A DNA stretch of 64,000 nt from positions 5,270,001 through 5,334,000 of the forward strand of contig NZ_JBNDJK010000001.1 in assembly GCF_050434925.1 (NCBI RefSeq), given 5' to 3'. Within the stretch, counting starts at the first letter, position 1. Each line of letters opens with the position of its first letter. This document shows positions 1 through 7,588 of the stretch, piece by piece. A model generated the notes under the pieces. That model had not been told where the DNA came from and ran no database searches. It saw only the letters and a list, made by a program, of their open reading frames with translations. Made by a program: the position numbers and the translations under genes. The DNA comes from Inquilinus ginsengisoli_B (lineage in GTDB: Bacteria; Pseudomonadota; Alphaproteobacteria; DSM-16000; Inquilinaceae).

Positions 1-2
1 TG

Positions 3-1040
3 GGCGGGTGCAACATGGTGGTCATGTCTCCCTCCGGCGATATTGCGGTGCAGCAGCGCGACCTCATCGTCGTGTCCACGATCCTGATGCTGCTGATCAT
101 CGTGCCGGTGATCGCGCTGACGCTGTTCTTTGCCTGGAAGTACCGCCAGTCGAACAAGGACGCCGTCTACGACCCCGACTGGCACCATTCGACTCAGCTC
201 GAGGTGGTGATCTGGTCGGCGCCGCTGGTGATCATCATCGCGCTGGGGGCACTGACCTGGATCAGCACCCACACGCTCGACCCGTACCGGCCGCTGGACC
301 GGATCGACTCGGAGCGCCCGGTCGCGGCCGATGTGAAGCCGCTGACGGTCGAGGTCGTCGCGCTCGACTGGAAGTGGCTGTTCCTTTACCCGGAGCAGGG
401 CATCGCCACGGTGAACGAGCTGGCGGCGCCGGTCGACGTGCCGATCCAGTTCAAGATCACCTCGGCCACCGTGATGAACTCCTTCTACGTGCCGGCGCTG
501 GCGGGGCAGATCTACGCCATGGCCGGGATGGAGACGAAACTGCACGCCGTGATCAACAAGCCCGGCGAGTATGAGGGCTTCTCCGCCAATTACAGCGGCG
601 CCGGCTTCTCCGGCATGCGCTTCACCTTCCACGGCCTCGCCGCCGGCGATTTCGACGGCTGGGTGCAGAAGGTGAAGTCCGAAGGCGGCAGCCTGAGCCG
701 CGAGGAGTACCTGACGCTGGAGCGCCCGAGCGAGCGCGAGCCGGTGCGCCGTTACGGCACGGTGGCTCCGGACATCTACACCGCCATCCTCAACATGTGC
801 GTCGACCGCTCGAAGATGTGCATGAACGAGATGATGAGCATCGATTCCCGTGGTGGTGGCGGCATGGCCGGCCTCGACAACGTCATGGCGCTGAACCACG
901 ACAAGGACGTCCGGCGCGGCGCCGGCCCGGTCCGCAGCTATGTCGCGGCGATCTGCACCACCGACGGCGACATGGCGGAGAGCCGGCCGCCGGAGGGGAT
1001 CCTGTTCAGCCGCGCGACGGCGCCCAGCCGCGTCGAGTGA
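3..1040 (+). CDS. cyoA: Cytochrome bo3 ubiquinol oxidase subunit II (5' end outside window)
   Basis: Subunit II of the proton-pumping quinol oxidase, a membrane-anchored lipoprotein facing the periplasm. The frame is open to the window edge and begins Gly-Gly-Cys-Asn, which is the end of a lipobox. Only the signal peptide is therefore missing, and the in-frame ATG at 15 is not the true start. Two hydrophobic helices follow (about residues 17-40 and 65-87 of the visible part), then the cupredoxin-like domain. It lacks the CuA Cys/His/Met ligand set, as expected for a quinol rather than cytochrome c oxidase. The C-terminus has the CyoA-like segment DIYTAILNMC. It is the first visible gene of the cyo operon, 93 bp upstream of cyoB. 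Family assignment is very secure. Confidence 0.95.
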   Translation, partial: GGCNMVVMSPSGDIAVQQRDLIVVSTILMLLIIVPVIALTLFFAWKYRQSNKDAVYDPDWHHSTQLEVVIWSAPLVIIIALGALTWISTHTLDPYRPLDRIDSERPVAADVKPLTVEVVALDWKWLFLYPEQGIATVNELAAPVDVPIQFKITSATVMNSFYVPALAGQIYAMAGMETKLHAVINKPGEYEGFSANYSGAGFSGMRFTFHGLAAGDFDGWVQKVKSEGGSLSREEYLTLERPSEREPVRRYGTVAPDIYTAILNMCVDRSKMCMNEMMSIDSRGGGGMAGLDNVMALNHDKDVRRGAGPVRSYVAAICTTDGDMAESRPPEGILFSRATAPSRVE

Positions 1041-1085
1041 TGCCTGCCGCCGGCCCGTCCGCGGCCGCGCAACCGACCCCTTTGC

Positions 1086-1114
1086 GGAGCCCGCCGCCCG
1101 GTGCGGCGGTCTCC
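1086..1114 (+). other. Hairpin between cyoA and cyoB
   Basis: A 12-base stem with one mismatch (arms GGAGCCCGCCGC and GCGGCGGTCTCC) and a 5-base loop lies between the cyoA stop and the cyoB start. There is no T-run after it. It may be an mRNA-stability or processing element setting subunit ratios, or simply GC-rich spacer; the sequence does not decide. Confidence 0.4.
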
Positions 1115-1133
1115 GGAACGACAGAGTAGCCCG

Positions 1134-3146
1134 ATGTTCTCAGACATAGATCTCCAGACGCTCATCCTCGGCAAGCTCACGCTCGCTGCGCTGCCGTTCC
1201 ATGAGCCGATCCTGGTCGTCACCTTCATCGCGGTGGCGCTCGGCGGCATCGCGGTGCTCGGCGCCATCACCTATTACCGCCTCTGGGGCACTCTCTGGCA
1301 CGACTGGTTCACCAGCATCGACCACAAGAAGATCGGGATCATGTATGTGATCCTGGCCCTGGTGATGCTGCTGCGCGGCTTTTCCGACGCGATCATGATG
1401 CGGGCGCAGCAGGCGGTCGCCTTCGGCGCCAATGAGGGCTACCTGCCGCCGCACCATTACGACCAGATCTTCACCGCCCATGGCGTGATCATGATCTTCT
1501 TCATGGCCATGCCGTTCGTCACGGGCCTGATGAACTTCGTGGTGCCGCTGCAGATCGGCGCCCGCGACGTGGCCTTCCCGTTCCTGAACAATTTCAGCTT
1601 CTGGATGACCACCGCCGGCGCCGTGGTGGTGATGATCTCGCTGTTCGTCGGCGAGTTCGCCAAGACCGGCTGGCTGGCCTATCCGCCACTGTCGGGCATC
1701 GCCTACAGCCCGGATGTCGGCGTCGACTACTACATCTGGGGATTGCAGGTCGCGGGCATAGGAACGCTGTTATCCGGCGTCAACCTGGTGGCCACCATCG
1801 TCAAGATGCGGGCGCCGGGGATGAAGATGATGCAGATGCCGGTCTTCACCTGGACCGCGCTGTGCACCAACGTCCTGATCGTCGCCGCCTTCCCGGTGCT
1901 GACCGCGGTCCTGGCCTTGCTGTCGCTCGACCGCTACGTCGGGACCAACTTCTTCACCAACGACTTCGGCGGCAACCCGATGATGTATGTGAACCTCATC
2001 TGGATCTGGGGGCATCCGGAGGTCTACATCCTCATCCTGCCGGCCTTCGGCATCTTCTCCGAGGTCGTGTCCACCTTCTGCGGCAAGCGCCTGTTCGGCT
2101 ATACCTCGATGGTCTACGCCACGGTGGTGATCACCATCCTGTCGTACCTGGTGTGGCTGCATCACTTCTTCACGATGGGCTCGGGCGCCAGCGTGAACTC
2201 GTTCTTCGGCATCACCACGATGATCATCTCGATCCCGACCGGGGCGAAGATGTTCAACTGGCTGTTCACCATGTATCGCGGCCGCATCCGCTTCGAGGTG
2301 CCGATGCTGTGGACCATGGGCTTCATGGTGACCTTCGTCATCGGCGGCATGACCGGCGTGCTGCTGGCGGTGCCGCCGGCCGATTTCGTGCTGCACAACA
2401 GCCTGTTCCTGATCGCCCATTTCCACAACGTCATCATCGGCGGCGTGGTGTTCGGCGCCTTCGCCGGCCTGACCTATTGGTTCCCCAAGGCCTTCGGCTT
2501 CAAGCTCGACCCGTTCTGGGGCAAGATGTCGTTCTGGTTCTGGCTGACCGGCTTCTACTTCGCCTTCATGCCGCTCTACGTGCTGGGCCTGATGGGCGTG
2601 ACCCGGCGGATGAACCATTTCGACGATTCGTCGCTGCAGATCTGGTTCGTCATCGCCGCCTTCGGCGCGGTGCTGGTGGCGCTCGGCATCCTGTCCTTCC
2701 TGATCCAGCTGGTGGTCAGCTTCAAGCGGCGCGAGCAGCTGCGCGACCTGACCGGCGATCCGTGGGGCGGCCGCACCCTGGAATGGTCGACCTCCTCACC
2801 GCCGCCCGACTACAACTTCGCCTTCACCCCGCTCGTGCACGACCACGACGCGTGGTGGGACATGAAGAAGCGCGGCTATGTCCGGCCGCTGGCGGGGTTC
2901 AAGGCGATCCACATGCCGAAGAACACCGGCGCCGGCGTCATCCTGGCCGGGATCAGCGTGGCCTTCGCCTTCGCTATGGTCTGGCACATCTGGTGGCTGG
3001 CGGCGCTCAGCTTCGTCGCCATGCTGGTCGTGGCGATCGGGCACACCTTCAACTACAAGCGCGACTATCACATCCCGGCCGAGGTGGTGACCAAGGTCGA
3101 GGATGAGCGCAGCCGCGTGCTGGCCCGGGCGGGAGCCGCTTCCTGA
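1134..3146 (+). CDS. cyoB: Cytochrome bo3 ubiquinol oxidase subunit I
   Basis: Catalytic haem-copper subunit that oxidises ubiquinol, reduces O2 and pumps protons in the inner membrane. It has 670 residues, close to the usual length for CyoB. Visible ligands are the His in TAHGVIMIFF (low-spin haem), WGHPEVYI at about residue 292 (CuB His and the cross-linked Tyr), HHFFTMG at about 343 and HFHNVIIGG at about 428. The C-terminal cytoplasmic part keeps the CyoB block DLTGDPWGGRTLEW. ATG 1134 was chosen over GTG 1101 because it gives the family-typical N-terminus ahead of KLTLAALPFHEP. Its stop overlaps the cyoC start by one base, so the two are probably translationally coupled. Confidence 0.97.
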   Translation: MFSDIDLQTLILGKLTLAALPFHEPILVVTFIAVALGGIAVLGAITYYRLWGTLWHDWFTSIDHKKIGIMYVILALVMLLRGFSDAIMMRAQQAVAFGANEGYLPPHHYDQIFTAHGVIMIFFMAMPFVTGLMNFVVPLQIGARDVAFPFLNNFSFWMTTAGAVVVMISLFVGEFAKTGWLAYPPLSGIAYSPDVGVDYYIWGLQVAGIGTLLSGVNLVATIVKMRAPGMKMMQMPVFTWTALCTNVLIVAAFPVLTAVLALLSLDRYVGTNFFTNDFGGNPMMYVNLIWIWGHPEVYILILPAFGIFSEVVSTFCGKRLFGYTSMVYATVVITILSYLVWLHHFFTMGSGASVNSFFGITTMIISIPTGAKMFNWLFTMYRGRIRFEVPMLWTMGFMVTFVIGGMTGVLLAVPPADFVLHNSLFLIAHFHNVIIGGVVFGAFAGLTYWFPKAFGFKLDPFWGKMSFWFWLTGFYFAFMPLYVLGLMGVTRRMNHFDDSSLQIWFVIAAFGAVLVALGILSFLIQLVVSFKRREQLRDLTGDPWGGRTLEWSTSSPPPDYNFAFTPLVHDHDAWWDMKKRGYVRPLAGFKAIHMPKNTGAGVILAGISVAFAFAMVWHIWWLAALSFVAMLVVAIGHTFNYKRDYHIPAEVVTKVEDERSRVLARAGAAS

Positions 3147-3769
3147 TGACCGCGATCGATCCCACCGCGAACGGCGAGACCCGCTTCCATGTAGACGAGG
3201 AGCACGAGCATTCGGGCGGCAGCACGATGCTCGGCTTCTGGATCTACCTGATGAGCGACTGCCTGATCTTCGCGGTCCTCTTCGCCTGCTACGGCGTGCT
3301 CGGCCGCAGCTACGCGGCCGGGCCGTCCGGCGCCGACCTGTTCGATCTGCCGCTGGTGGCGCTCAACACTTCGATGCTGCTGTTCTCCTCCATCACCTGC
3401 GGCTTCGCCATGCTGGAGATGGAGCGCAACCGCAAGGGCGCGACCCTGGCCTGGCTGGCGGTGACGGCGCTGTTCGGAATCGCCTTCGTCGGCCTCGAGC
3501 TCTACGAGTTCGCCCATCTGATCCATGAGGGGGCGGGGCCGTGGCGCAGCGCCTTCCTGTCGGCCTTCTTCACCCTGGTGGGGACGCACGGGCTGCACGT
3601 CACCGTCGGCATTGTCTGGATGATCACGATGATGGTTCAGGTCGGCCAGCACGGGCTGATCCCGGACAACAAGCGGCGGCTGATGTGCCTCAGCCTGTTC
3701 TGGCACTTCCTGGACGTCGTCTGGATCGGCGTCTTCACCTTCGTCTATCTGATGGGGACTCTCCCGTGA
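3146..3769 (+). CDS. cyoC: Cytochrome bo3 ubiquinol oxidase subunit III
   Basis: Small integral-membrane subunit of the bo3 oxidase with 207 residues and five predicted hydrophobic helices, a normal CyoC length. The N-terminus carries an acidic, His-containing stretch (HVDEEHEHSGGS) before the first helix, and the C-terminal part has the family pattern THGLHV followed by LFWHFLDVVWI. The ATG shares its A with the cyoB TGA. The gene ends inside the GTG start of cyoD, a tight arrangement typical of subunits made in fixed proportion. Confidence 0.96.
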   Translation: MTAIDPTANGETRFHVDEEHEHSGGSTMLGFWIYLMSDCLIFAVLFACYGVLGRSYAAGPSGADLFDLPLVALNTSMLLFSSITCGFAMLEMERNRKGATLAWLAVTALFGIAFVGLELYEFAHLIHEGAGPWRSAFLSAFFTLVGTHGLHVTVGIVWMITMMVQVGQHGLIPDNKRRLMCLSLFWHFLDVVWIGVFTFVYLMGTLP

Positions 3770-4149
3770 GCGCGCCCTCCCACGCCCACCACGACGTTCA
3801 CCATCACGGCGACGCCAGCGGCCACGGCACGCTGAGGGGCTATGTCACCGGCTTCGTGCTGGCGGTGATCCTGACCGCGATCCCGTTCTGGCTGGTCATG
3901 GGCGACGTGCTGGGTGACTCCCAGACCACGGCGCTGGTGATCATGGCGCTCGCGGTGGTCCAGATCATCGTGCACATGGTCTATTTCCTGCACATGAACA
4001 CCAGATCGGAGGGCGGCTGGACCATGCTGGCCCTGATCTTCACCGTGGTGCTGGTGGTGATCACGCTGTCCGGGTCGCTGTGGGTGATGTACCACCTCAA
4101 CCACAACATGATGCCGGTCTCCGCCCACGACATGCGCAACATGCCGTGA
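3766..4149 (+). CDS. cyoD: Cytochrome bo3 ubiquinol oxidase subunit IV
   Basis: Small assembly/stability subunit of the bo3 oxidase. It has 127 residues with a His-rich N-terminus (HAHHDVHHHGDASGH), three hydrophobic helices and the CyoD signature HMVYFLHMNT. The start is a GTG at 3766 overlapping the cyoC stop in a GTGA arrangement. The frame is open upstream, but that extension is only a shadow of cyoC. The gene in turn overlaps the GTG of the SURF1 gene. Confidence 0.93.
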   Translation: MSAPSHAHHDVHHHGDASGHGTLRGYVTGFVLAVILTAIPFWLVMGDVLGDSQTTALVIMALAVVQIIVHMVYFLHMNTRSEGGWTMLALIFTVVLVVITLSGSLWVMYHLNHNMMPVSAHDMRNMP

Positions 4150-4901
4150 CCGACGGCGAGGCGCATCGGCCTCGCTCGACCGCCGCCCTGGTCCTGCTCG
4201 GGGTGGCGGCGCTGGCGGTGTTCCTCGGCCTGCTGGCGCTCGGTGTCTGGCAGGTCGAGCGGCGGGCCTGGAAGCTCGACCTGATCGCCCGGGTCGACCA
4301 GCGCGTCGCGGCCGAGGCCGTCGCGCCTCCGTCAGACTGGGCCCGGGTGAACGCAGACCGGGACGAATACCGGCATGTCAGCGTCTCCGGCCGCTTCCTG
4401 AACGATCGCGAGGCCCAGGTCGTCGCCTCGACCGCCAAGGGCGCTGGCTACTGGGTGATGACCCCGCTGCAGGTGGAAGACGGCACGGTGGTCCTGGTCA
4501 ACCGCGGCTTCGTGCCGGCCGAGAACCGCGACCCGGCGACAAGGGCGGCGGGGCAGGTCGAGGGGCCGGTGACGGTCACCGGCCTGTTGCGGATCACCGA
4601 GCCGAAGGGCGGGTTCCTGCGCTCGAACGAGCCGGCGGCGGAGCGCTGGTACTCCCGCGACGTCGCCGCCATCGCCGCCGCCCGCGGGCTCACGAACGCC
4701 GCGCCCTATTTCATCGATGCCGACGCCACGCCCAACCCCGGCGGCCTGCCGATCGGCGGTCTGACGGTGATCGCCTTCCCGAACAGCCACCTGGTCTACG
4801 CCGTCACCTGGTTCGGCCTGGCCGCGCTGCTGGCCTTCGGGGTGGGCTACGCCGTGCGGTCGGAACGGCGCGTCCGGCTCAAGCAGGCTGAGGCTGGCTG
4901 A
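4146..4901 (+). CDS. SURF1 family haem-copper oxidase assembly factor
   Basis: SURF1 proteins help insert haem into subunit I of terminal oxidases. The 251-residue product has an N-terminal helix ending in the family motif LALGVWQVERRAWK, a periplasmic domain containing GYWVMTPL and VLVNRGFVP, and a second helix near the C-terminus (LVYAVTWFGLAALLAFGVGY). GTG 4146 overlaps the cyoD stop, so the gene belongs to the cyo operon. Surf1 paralogues dedicated to quinol oxidase are known in alphaproteobacteria (Paracoccus Surf1q), and the position suggests this is one. No aa3 oxidase genes are in view to compare. Confidence 0.92.
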   Translation: MTDGEAHRPRSTAALVLLGVAALAVFLGLLALGVWQVERRAWKLDLIARVDQRVAAEAVAPPSDWARVNADRDEYRHVSVSGRFLNDREAQVVASTAKGAGYWVMTPLQVEDGTVVLVNRGFVPAENRDPATRAAGQVEGPVTVTGLLRITEPKGGFLRSNEPAAERWYSRDVAAIAAARGLTNAAPYFIDADATPNPGGLPIGGLTVIAFPNSHLVYAVTWFGLAALLAFGVGYAVRSERRVRLKQAEAG

Positions 4902-5063
4902 CGGAGACGGCCAGGGGCCGCGCATGGCCGGTCCCCATCTGCCGGAGCTTCCTGGCCCCCGGGGGCGTGGTCTAACGTCCATCAGCCCGTCGCGGGAGGC
5001 GACGGACGCGACGGAGGGCAGGGCCTTCGGCTCCCCTCCGCCCCACGACCGAACGAGGTTCAG

Positions 5064-6494
5064 ATGGCGCACGAAACGCAATTCTACATCGACGGCGCAT
5101 GGGTCGACCCGGTCACGCCGAAGACGCTCAATGTAATCGACCCCTCGACCGAGGAGGCCTTCGCTCAGATCTCGCTCGGCTCGGCCGCCGATGTCGACCG
5201 TGCGGTGGCGGCGGCGAAGCGGGCCTTCCCGGCCTTCGCCCGCACCAGCCGCGAGGAGCGCCTGGTCCTGCTGCGCCGGATCCTCGAGGTCTACAAGCGA
5301 CGCGCCCCCGACATCGCCCTGGCCGTGTCGCGCGAGATGGGCGCGCCGCGGCAGTTCGCTCTCGATTCCCAGACCTGGGCCGGGGGCGCGCATCTGGCCC
5401 GGATCATCGAGGCGCTGGAGTCCTTCCAGTTCGAGCGGCCGAAGGGCACCTCGATGGTGGTGAAGGAGCCGGTCGGCGTGGTCGGCATGATCACGCCGTG
5501 GAACTGGCCGCTGAACCAGATCACCTGCAAGGTCGGTCCGGCCCTGGCCGCCGGCTGCACCATGGTGCTGAAGCCGAGCGAGATCGCGCCGCTGGACGCC
5601 ATCATCTTCGCCGAGATCCTGGATGAAGCCGGCGTGCCGAAGGGCGTGTTCAACCTGGTGAACGGCGACGGGCCGACGGTCGGCGCCGCCATCTCCAGCC
5701 ACCCCGATGTCGACATGGTGTCCTTCACCGGCTCGACCCGCGCCGGCATCCTGGTGGCGAAGGCCGCCGCCGACACGGTCAAGCGGGTGCATCAGGAGCT
5801 GGGCGGAAAGTCGGCCAACATCATCCTGCCCGACGCCGACCTGAAGCGGGCGGTGACCAAGGGCGTCGCCGGCTGCTTCGGCAACAGCGGCCAGTCCTGC
5901 AACGCCCCGACCCGGATGTTCGTGCCGCTCGAGCGCGAGGACGAGGCGATCGGCTATGCCCGCGCGGCGGCCGAGGGCTACAAGGTCGGCCCGGCCGAGG
6001 CGCCGGACACCCAGCTCGGCCCGGTGGTCAGCCAGCTGCAATACGACAAGATCCAGAAGCTGATCGAGGCCGGCATCGCCGAAGGGGCGGAGCTGGTGGC
6101 CGGCGGCCCCGGCCGGCCGGAAGGGCTGAACCGCGGCTACTTCGTCCGTCCGACCGTCTTCGCCCGGGTGACCCCGGACATGACGATCGCGCGCGAGGAG
6201 ATCTTCGGCCCGGTGCTGTCGATCCTGACCTACGAGACCGAGGCGCAGGCGATCGAGCTGGCCAACGACACGCCCTACGGCCTGGCCGCCTATGTCCAGT
6301 CGGGCGACCTGGAGCGGGCGCGGAAGGTGGCGTCGCAGCTGCGGGTCGGCAATGTCCACATCAACTATCCGGCCTGGGATACCGGAGCGCCCTTCGGCGG
6401 CTACAAGCAGTCGGGCAACGGCCGGGAATACGCCGAGTTCGGCCTCGAGGAGTTCCTTGAGATCAAGGGCGTGATTGGCTACGAGGCCGCCTGA
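5064..6494 (+). CDS. NAD(P)-dependent aldehyde dehydrogenase
   Basis: Oxidises an aldehyde to the carboxylic acid in the cytoplasm; the substrate cannot be read from sequence. The 476 residues match the ALDH superfamily from end to end: MITPWNWPLNQ and KPSEIAPLDA in the Rossmann part, FTGSTRAG (cofactor loop), the general-base Glu in QELGGKSANI (about residue 246) and the catalytic Cys in GNSGQSCNAPT (about residue 279), then EEIFGPVLSI. The start follows GAACGAGGTTCAG, a moderate ribosome-binding site. It stands alone downstream of the cyo operon and is followed by a strong palindrome. Confidence 0.93.
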   Translation: MAHETQFYIDGAWVDPVTPKTLNVIDPSTEEAFAQISLGSAADVDRAVAAAKRAFPAFARTSREERLVLLRRILEVYKRRAPDIALAVSREMGAPRQFALDSQTWAGGAHLARIIEALESFQFERPKGTSMVVKEPVGVVGMITPWNWPLNQITCKVGPALAAGCTMVLKPSEIAPLDAIIFAEILDEAGVPKGVFNLVNGDGPTVGAAISSHPDVDMVSFTGSTRAGILVAKAAADTVKRVHQELGGKSANIILPDADLKRAVTKGVAGCFGNSGQSCNAPTRMFVPLEREDEAIGYARAAAEGYKVGPAEAPDTQLGPVVSQLQYDKIQKLIEAGIAEGAELVAGGPGRPEGLNRGYFVRPTVFARVTPDMTIAREEIFGPVLSILTYETEAQAIELANDTPYGLAAYVQSGDLERARKVASQLRVGNVHINYPAWDTGAPFGGYKQSGNGREYAEFGLEEFLEIKGVIGYEAA

Positions 6495-6503
6495 GTCCTC
6501 GCC

Positions 6504-6527
6504 GGAGCCTTCCCGCGGGAAGGCTCC
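6504..6527. terminator. Perfect 24-bp palindrome between convergent genes
   Basis: A perfect self-complementary 24-bp sequence (12-bp arm GGAGCCTTCCCG and its complement) lies 9 bp after the aldehyde dehydrogenase stop and 19 bp before the end of the oppositely oriented MucR-like gene. Position and strength suit a bidirectional transcription terminator. There is no T-tract, which is common in GC-rich genomes. Confidence 0.6.
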
Positions 6528-6546
6528 CGCCTGGCCGAGACCGAAT

Positions 6547-6894
6547 TCAGGCGGTGCGGCGGGACCGCTGCTTGCCGGCATGCCGGCGCAGCTTCTCCGT
6601 GCCCAGGCCCTGGGCCTTGGCATAGACTGATTTCGAGCGGGCGTAGTTCGGCGCCACCATCGGATAGTCCGTCGGCAGGTTCCACTTGGCCCGGTACTGC
6701 TCCGGCGTCATGCCATAGGTGGCGCGCAGCCAGCGCTTCATCATCTTGAAGGGCCGGCCGTCCTCCAGGCAGATGATGTAGTCCGGCGTCACCGACTCCG
6801 ACACGGGCACGGCCGGAACGGCGGTGGACGCGACGTCGTCCTGCGCCCCGGCGTTTTCCTTGTCGGTCGTCGCTGGCTCGGCGTCCGAACCCAC
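6547..6894 (-). CDS. MucR/Ros family regulator lacking the zinc ligands
   Basis: Alphaproteobacterial DNA-binding regulator of 115 residues. The family core is clear: YIICLEDGRPFKMMKRWL at residues 40-56, then GMTPEQYRAKWNLPTDYPMVAPNY-like sequence to residue 84 and a basic C-terminus. In the prototype Ros, zinc is held by two Cys and two His. Here only the first Cys (42) remains. The second Cys position is Asp45 and the His positions are Trp55 and Thr59/Tyr60. Ros/MucR proteins that replace zinc ligands and still fold are known in Mesorhizobium, so it may be functional. It is divergent from the MarR gene. Targets are unknown. Confidence 0.85.
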   Translation of the reverse strand: MGSDAEPATTDKENAGAQDDVASTAVPAVPVSESVTPDYIICLEDGRPFKMMKRWLRATYGMTPEQYRAKWNLPTDYPMVAPNYARSKSVYAKAQGLGTEKLRRHAGKQRSRRTA

Positions 6895-6990
6895 GGATCG
6901 GCCATAAGCCGAGCGCTTCGTCAGATTGCTAATTACCTATCCGAGCAGGGCGCTGGCAAGGCCGGATCGACCGGGCTGGGTGACCAAAGA

Positions 6991-7008
6991 AATGGGCACA
7001 TGTCCATT
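6991..7008. promoter_or_regulatory. MarR operator-like palindrome, copy 1
   Basis: An 18-bp imperfect palindrome, AATGGGCACATGTCCATT, lies in the marR/mucR intergenic region about 33 bp upstream of the chosen MarR start. It matches the other two copies at 7014-7035 and 7557-7572 in the core GGGCAyrTGyCC, differing at two positions. Confidence 0.65.
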
Positions 7009-7013
7009 GACGG

Positions 7014-7035
7014 GATGCGGGCATATGCCCACATC
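7014..7035. promoter_or_regulatory. MarR operator-like palindrome, copy 2
   Basis: The perfect 12-bp core GGGCATATGCCC (7019-7030) is extended by GATG/CATC arms with one mismatch on each side. It ends 6 bp before ATG 7042. A regulator bound here would sit over the start region of its own gene, so it suggests autoregulation. It also argues against the upstream ATG at 7000, which would place operator sequence inside the coding region. Confidence 0.7.
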
Positions 7036-7041
7036 GCATCC

Positions 7042-7509
7042 ATGAAGACCGCGCGCAACACCAGAGAAGGCGTTCTCTCCTGCAACGCCACCGCGATGCG
7101 CAAGGCGTCGCGGCGCATCGCGCAGCTTTACGACGACGCGCTGGCGCCCTCCGGGCTGCGGTCGAGCCAGTTCGCCATCCTGGCCGAGTTGCACGAGTTG
7201 GCGGACAAGCCGCCGACCCTGGCGCAGCTGGCCGCGGCGCTGGTGGTCGACCGCTCCGCCCTCGGCCACAATCTGCGGCCGCTGGAGCGCGACGGCCTCG
7301 TCGTCCTGCGGGAGGGCGTCGAGGATCGGCGCAGGCGCCACATCGTGCTGACGGAGCAGGGGCGGGCGCGGCTGCAGCAGGCCCTCGGGCTGTGGGAGGC
7401 GGCGCAGGCCAGGTTCCATGTGGTCTTCGGCCAGTCCGAGGCGGAGGCCCTGCGCAGCACGTTGCTCGACATCGCCTATGACGAGCGGTTGGGCATGTTG
7501 AAGGACTGA
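7042..7509 (+). CDS. MarR family transcriptional regulator
   Basis: Dimeric winged-helix regulator, 155 residues from ATG 7042. The recognition region runs FAILAELHEL...LAQLAAALVVDRSALGHNLRPLERDGL and is followed by the wing with EDRRRRHIVLT, the usual MarR D-x-R motif. An N-terminal Cys (LSCNATAMRKASRR) precedes the first dimerisation helix. Relatives often have a Cys here, so redox sensing is possible but unproven. Two palindromes precede the gene and a third precedes the SDR gene 79 bp downstream, so the likely circuit is a repressor controlling itself and the reductase. ATG 7000 would add 14 residues spanning the operators and is less likely. Confidence 0.9.
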   Translation: MKTARNTREGVLSCNATAMRKASRRIAQLYDDALAPSGLRSSQFAILAELHELADKPPTLAQLAAALVVDRSALGHNLRPLERDGLVVLREGVEDRRRRHIVLTEQGRARLQQALGLWEAAQARFHVVFGQSEAEALRSTLLDIAYDERLGMLKD

Positions 7510-7556
7510 GATCTCCCCGGAACTACGGCGGCACGGCCGCCACCCTCTGCTCAAAT

Positions 7557-7572
7557 ATGGGCATATGCCCAT
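7557..7572. promoter_or_regulatory. MarR operator-like palindrome, copy 3
   Basis: Perfect 16-bp palindrome ATGGGCATATGCCCAT upstream of the SDR gene, ending 16 bp before its ATG at 7589 and just before the ribosome-binding site GAAGGAGA. It has the same core as the two copies upstream of marR, so the SDR gene is the obvious target. Confidence 0.72.
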
Positions 7573-7588
7573 TCTGAAGGAGAATACC

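Noticed and set aside
1770..2618. Long antisense frames opposite cyoB and many other genes (for example 4332-6623, 12151-15219, 15270-17561)
   Set aside because: They are mirror frames of GC-rich genes, rich in Arg/His/Gly/Pro low-complexity sequence, without family motifs or ribosome-binding sites.
6991..7041. MarR start at ATG 7000
   Set aside because: It would put two operator palindromes inside the coding sequence and adds a segment without family similarity; ATG 7042 is better.
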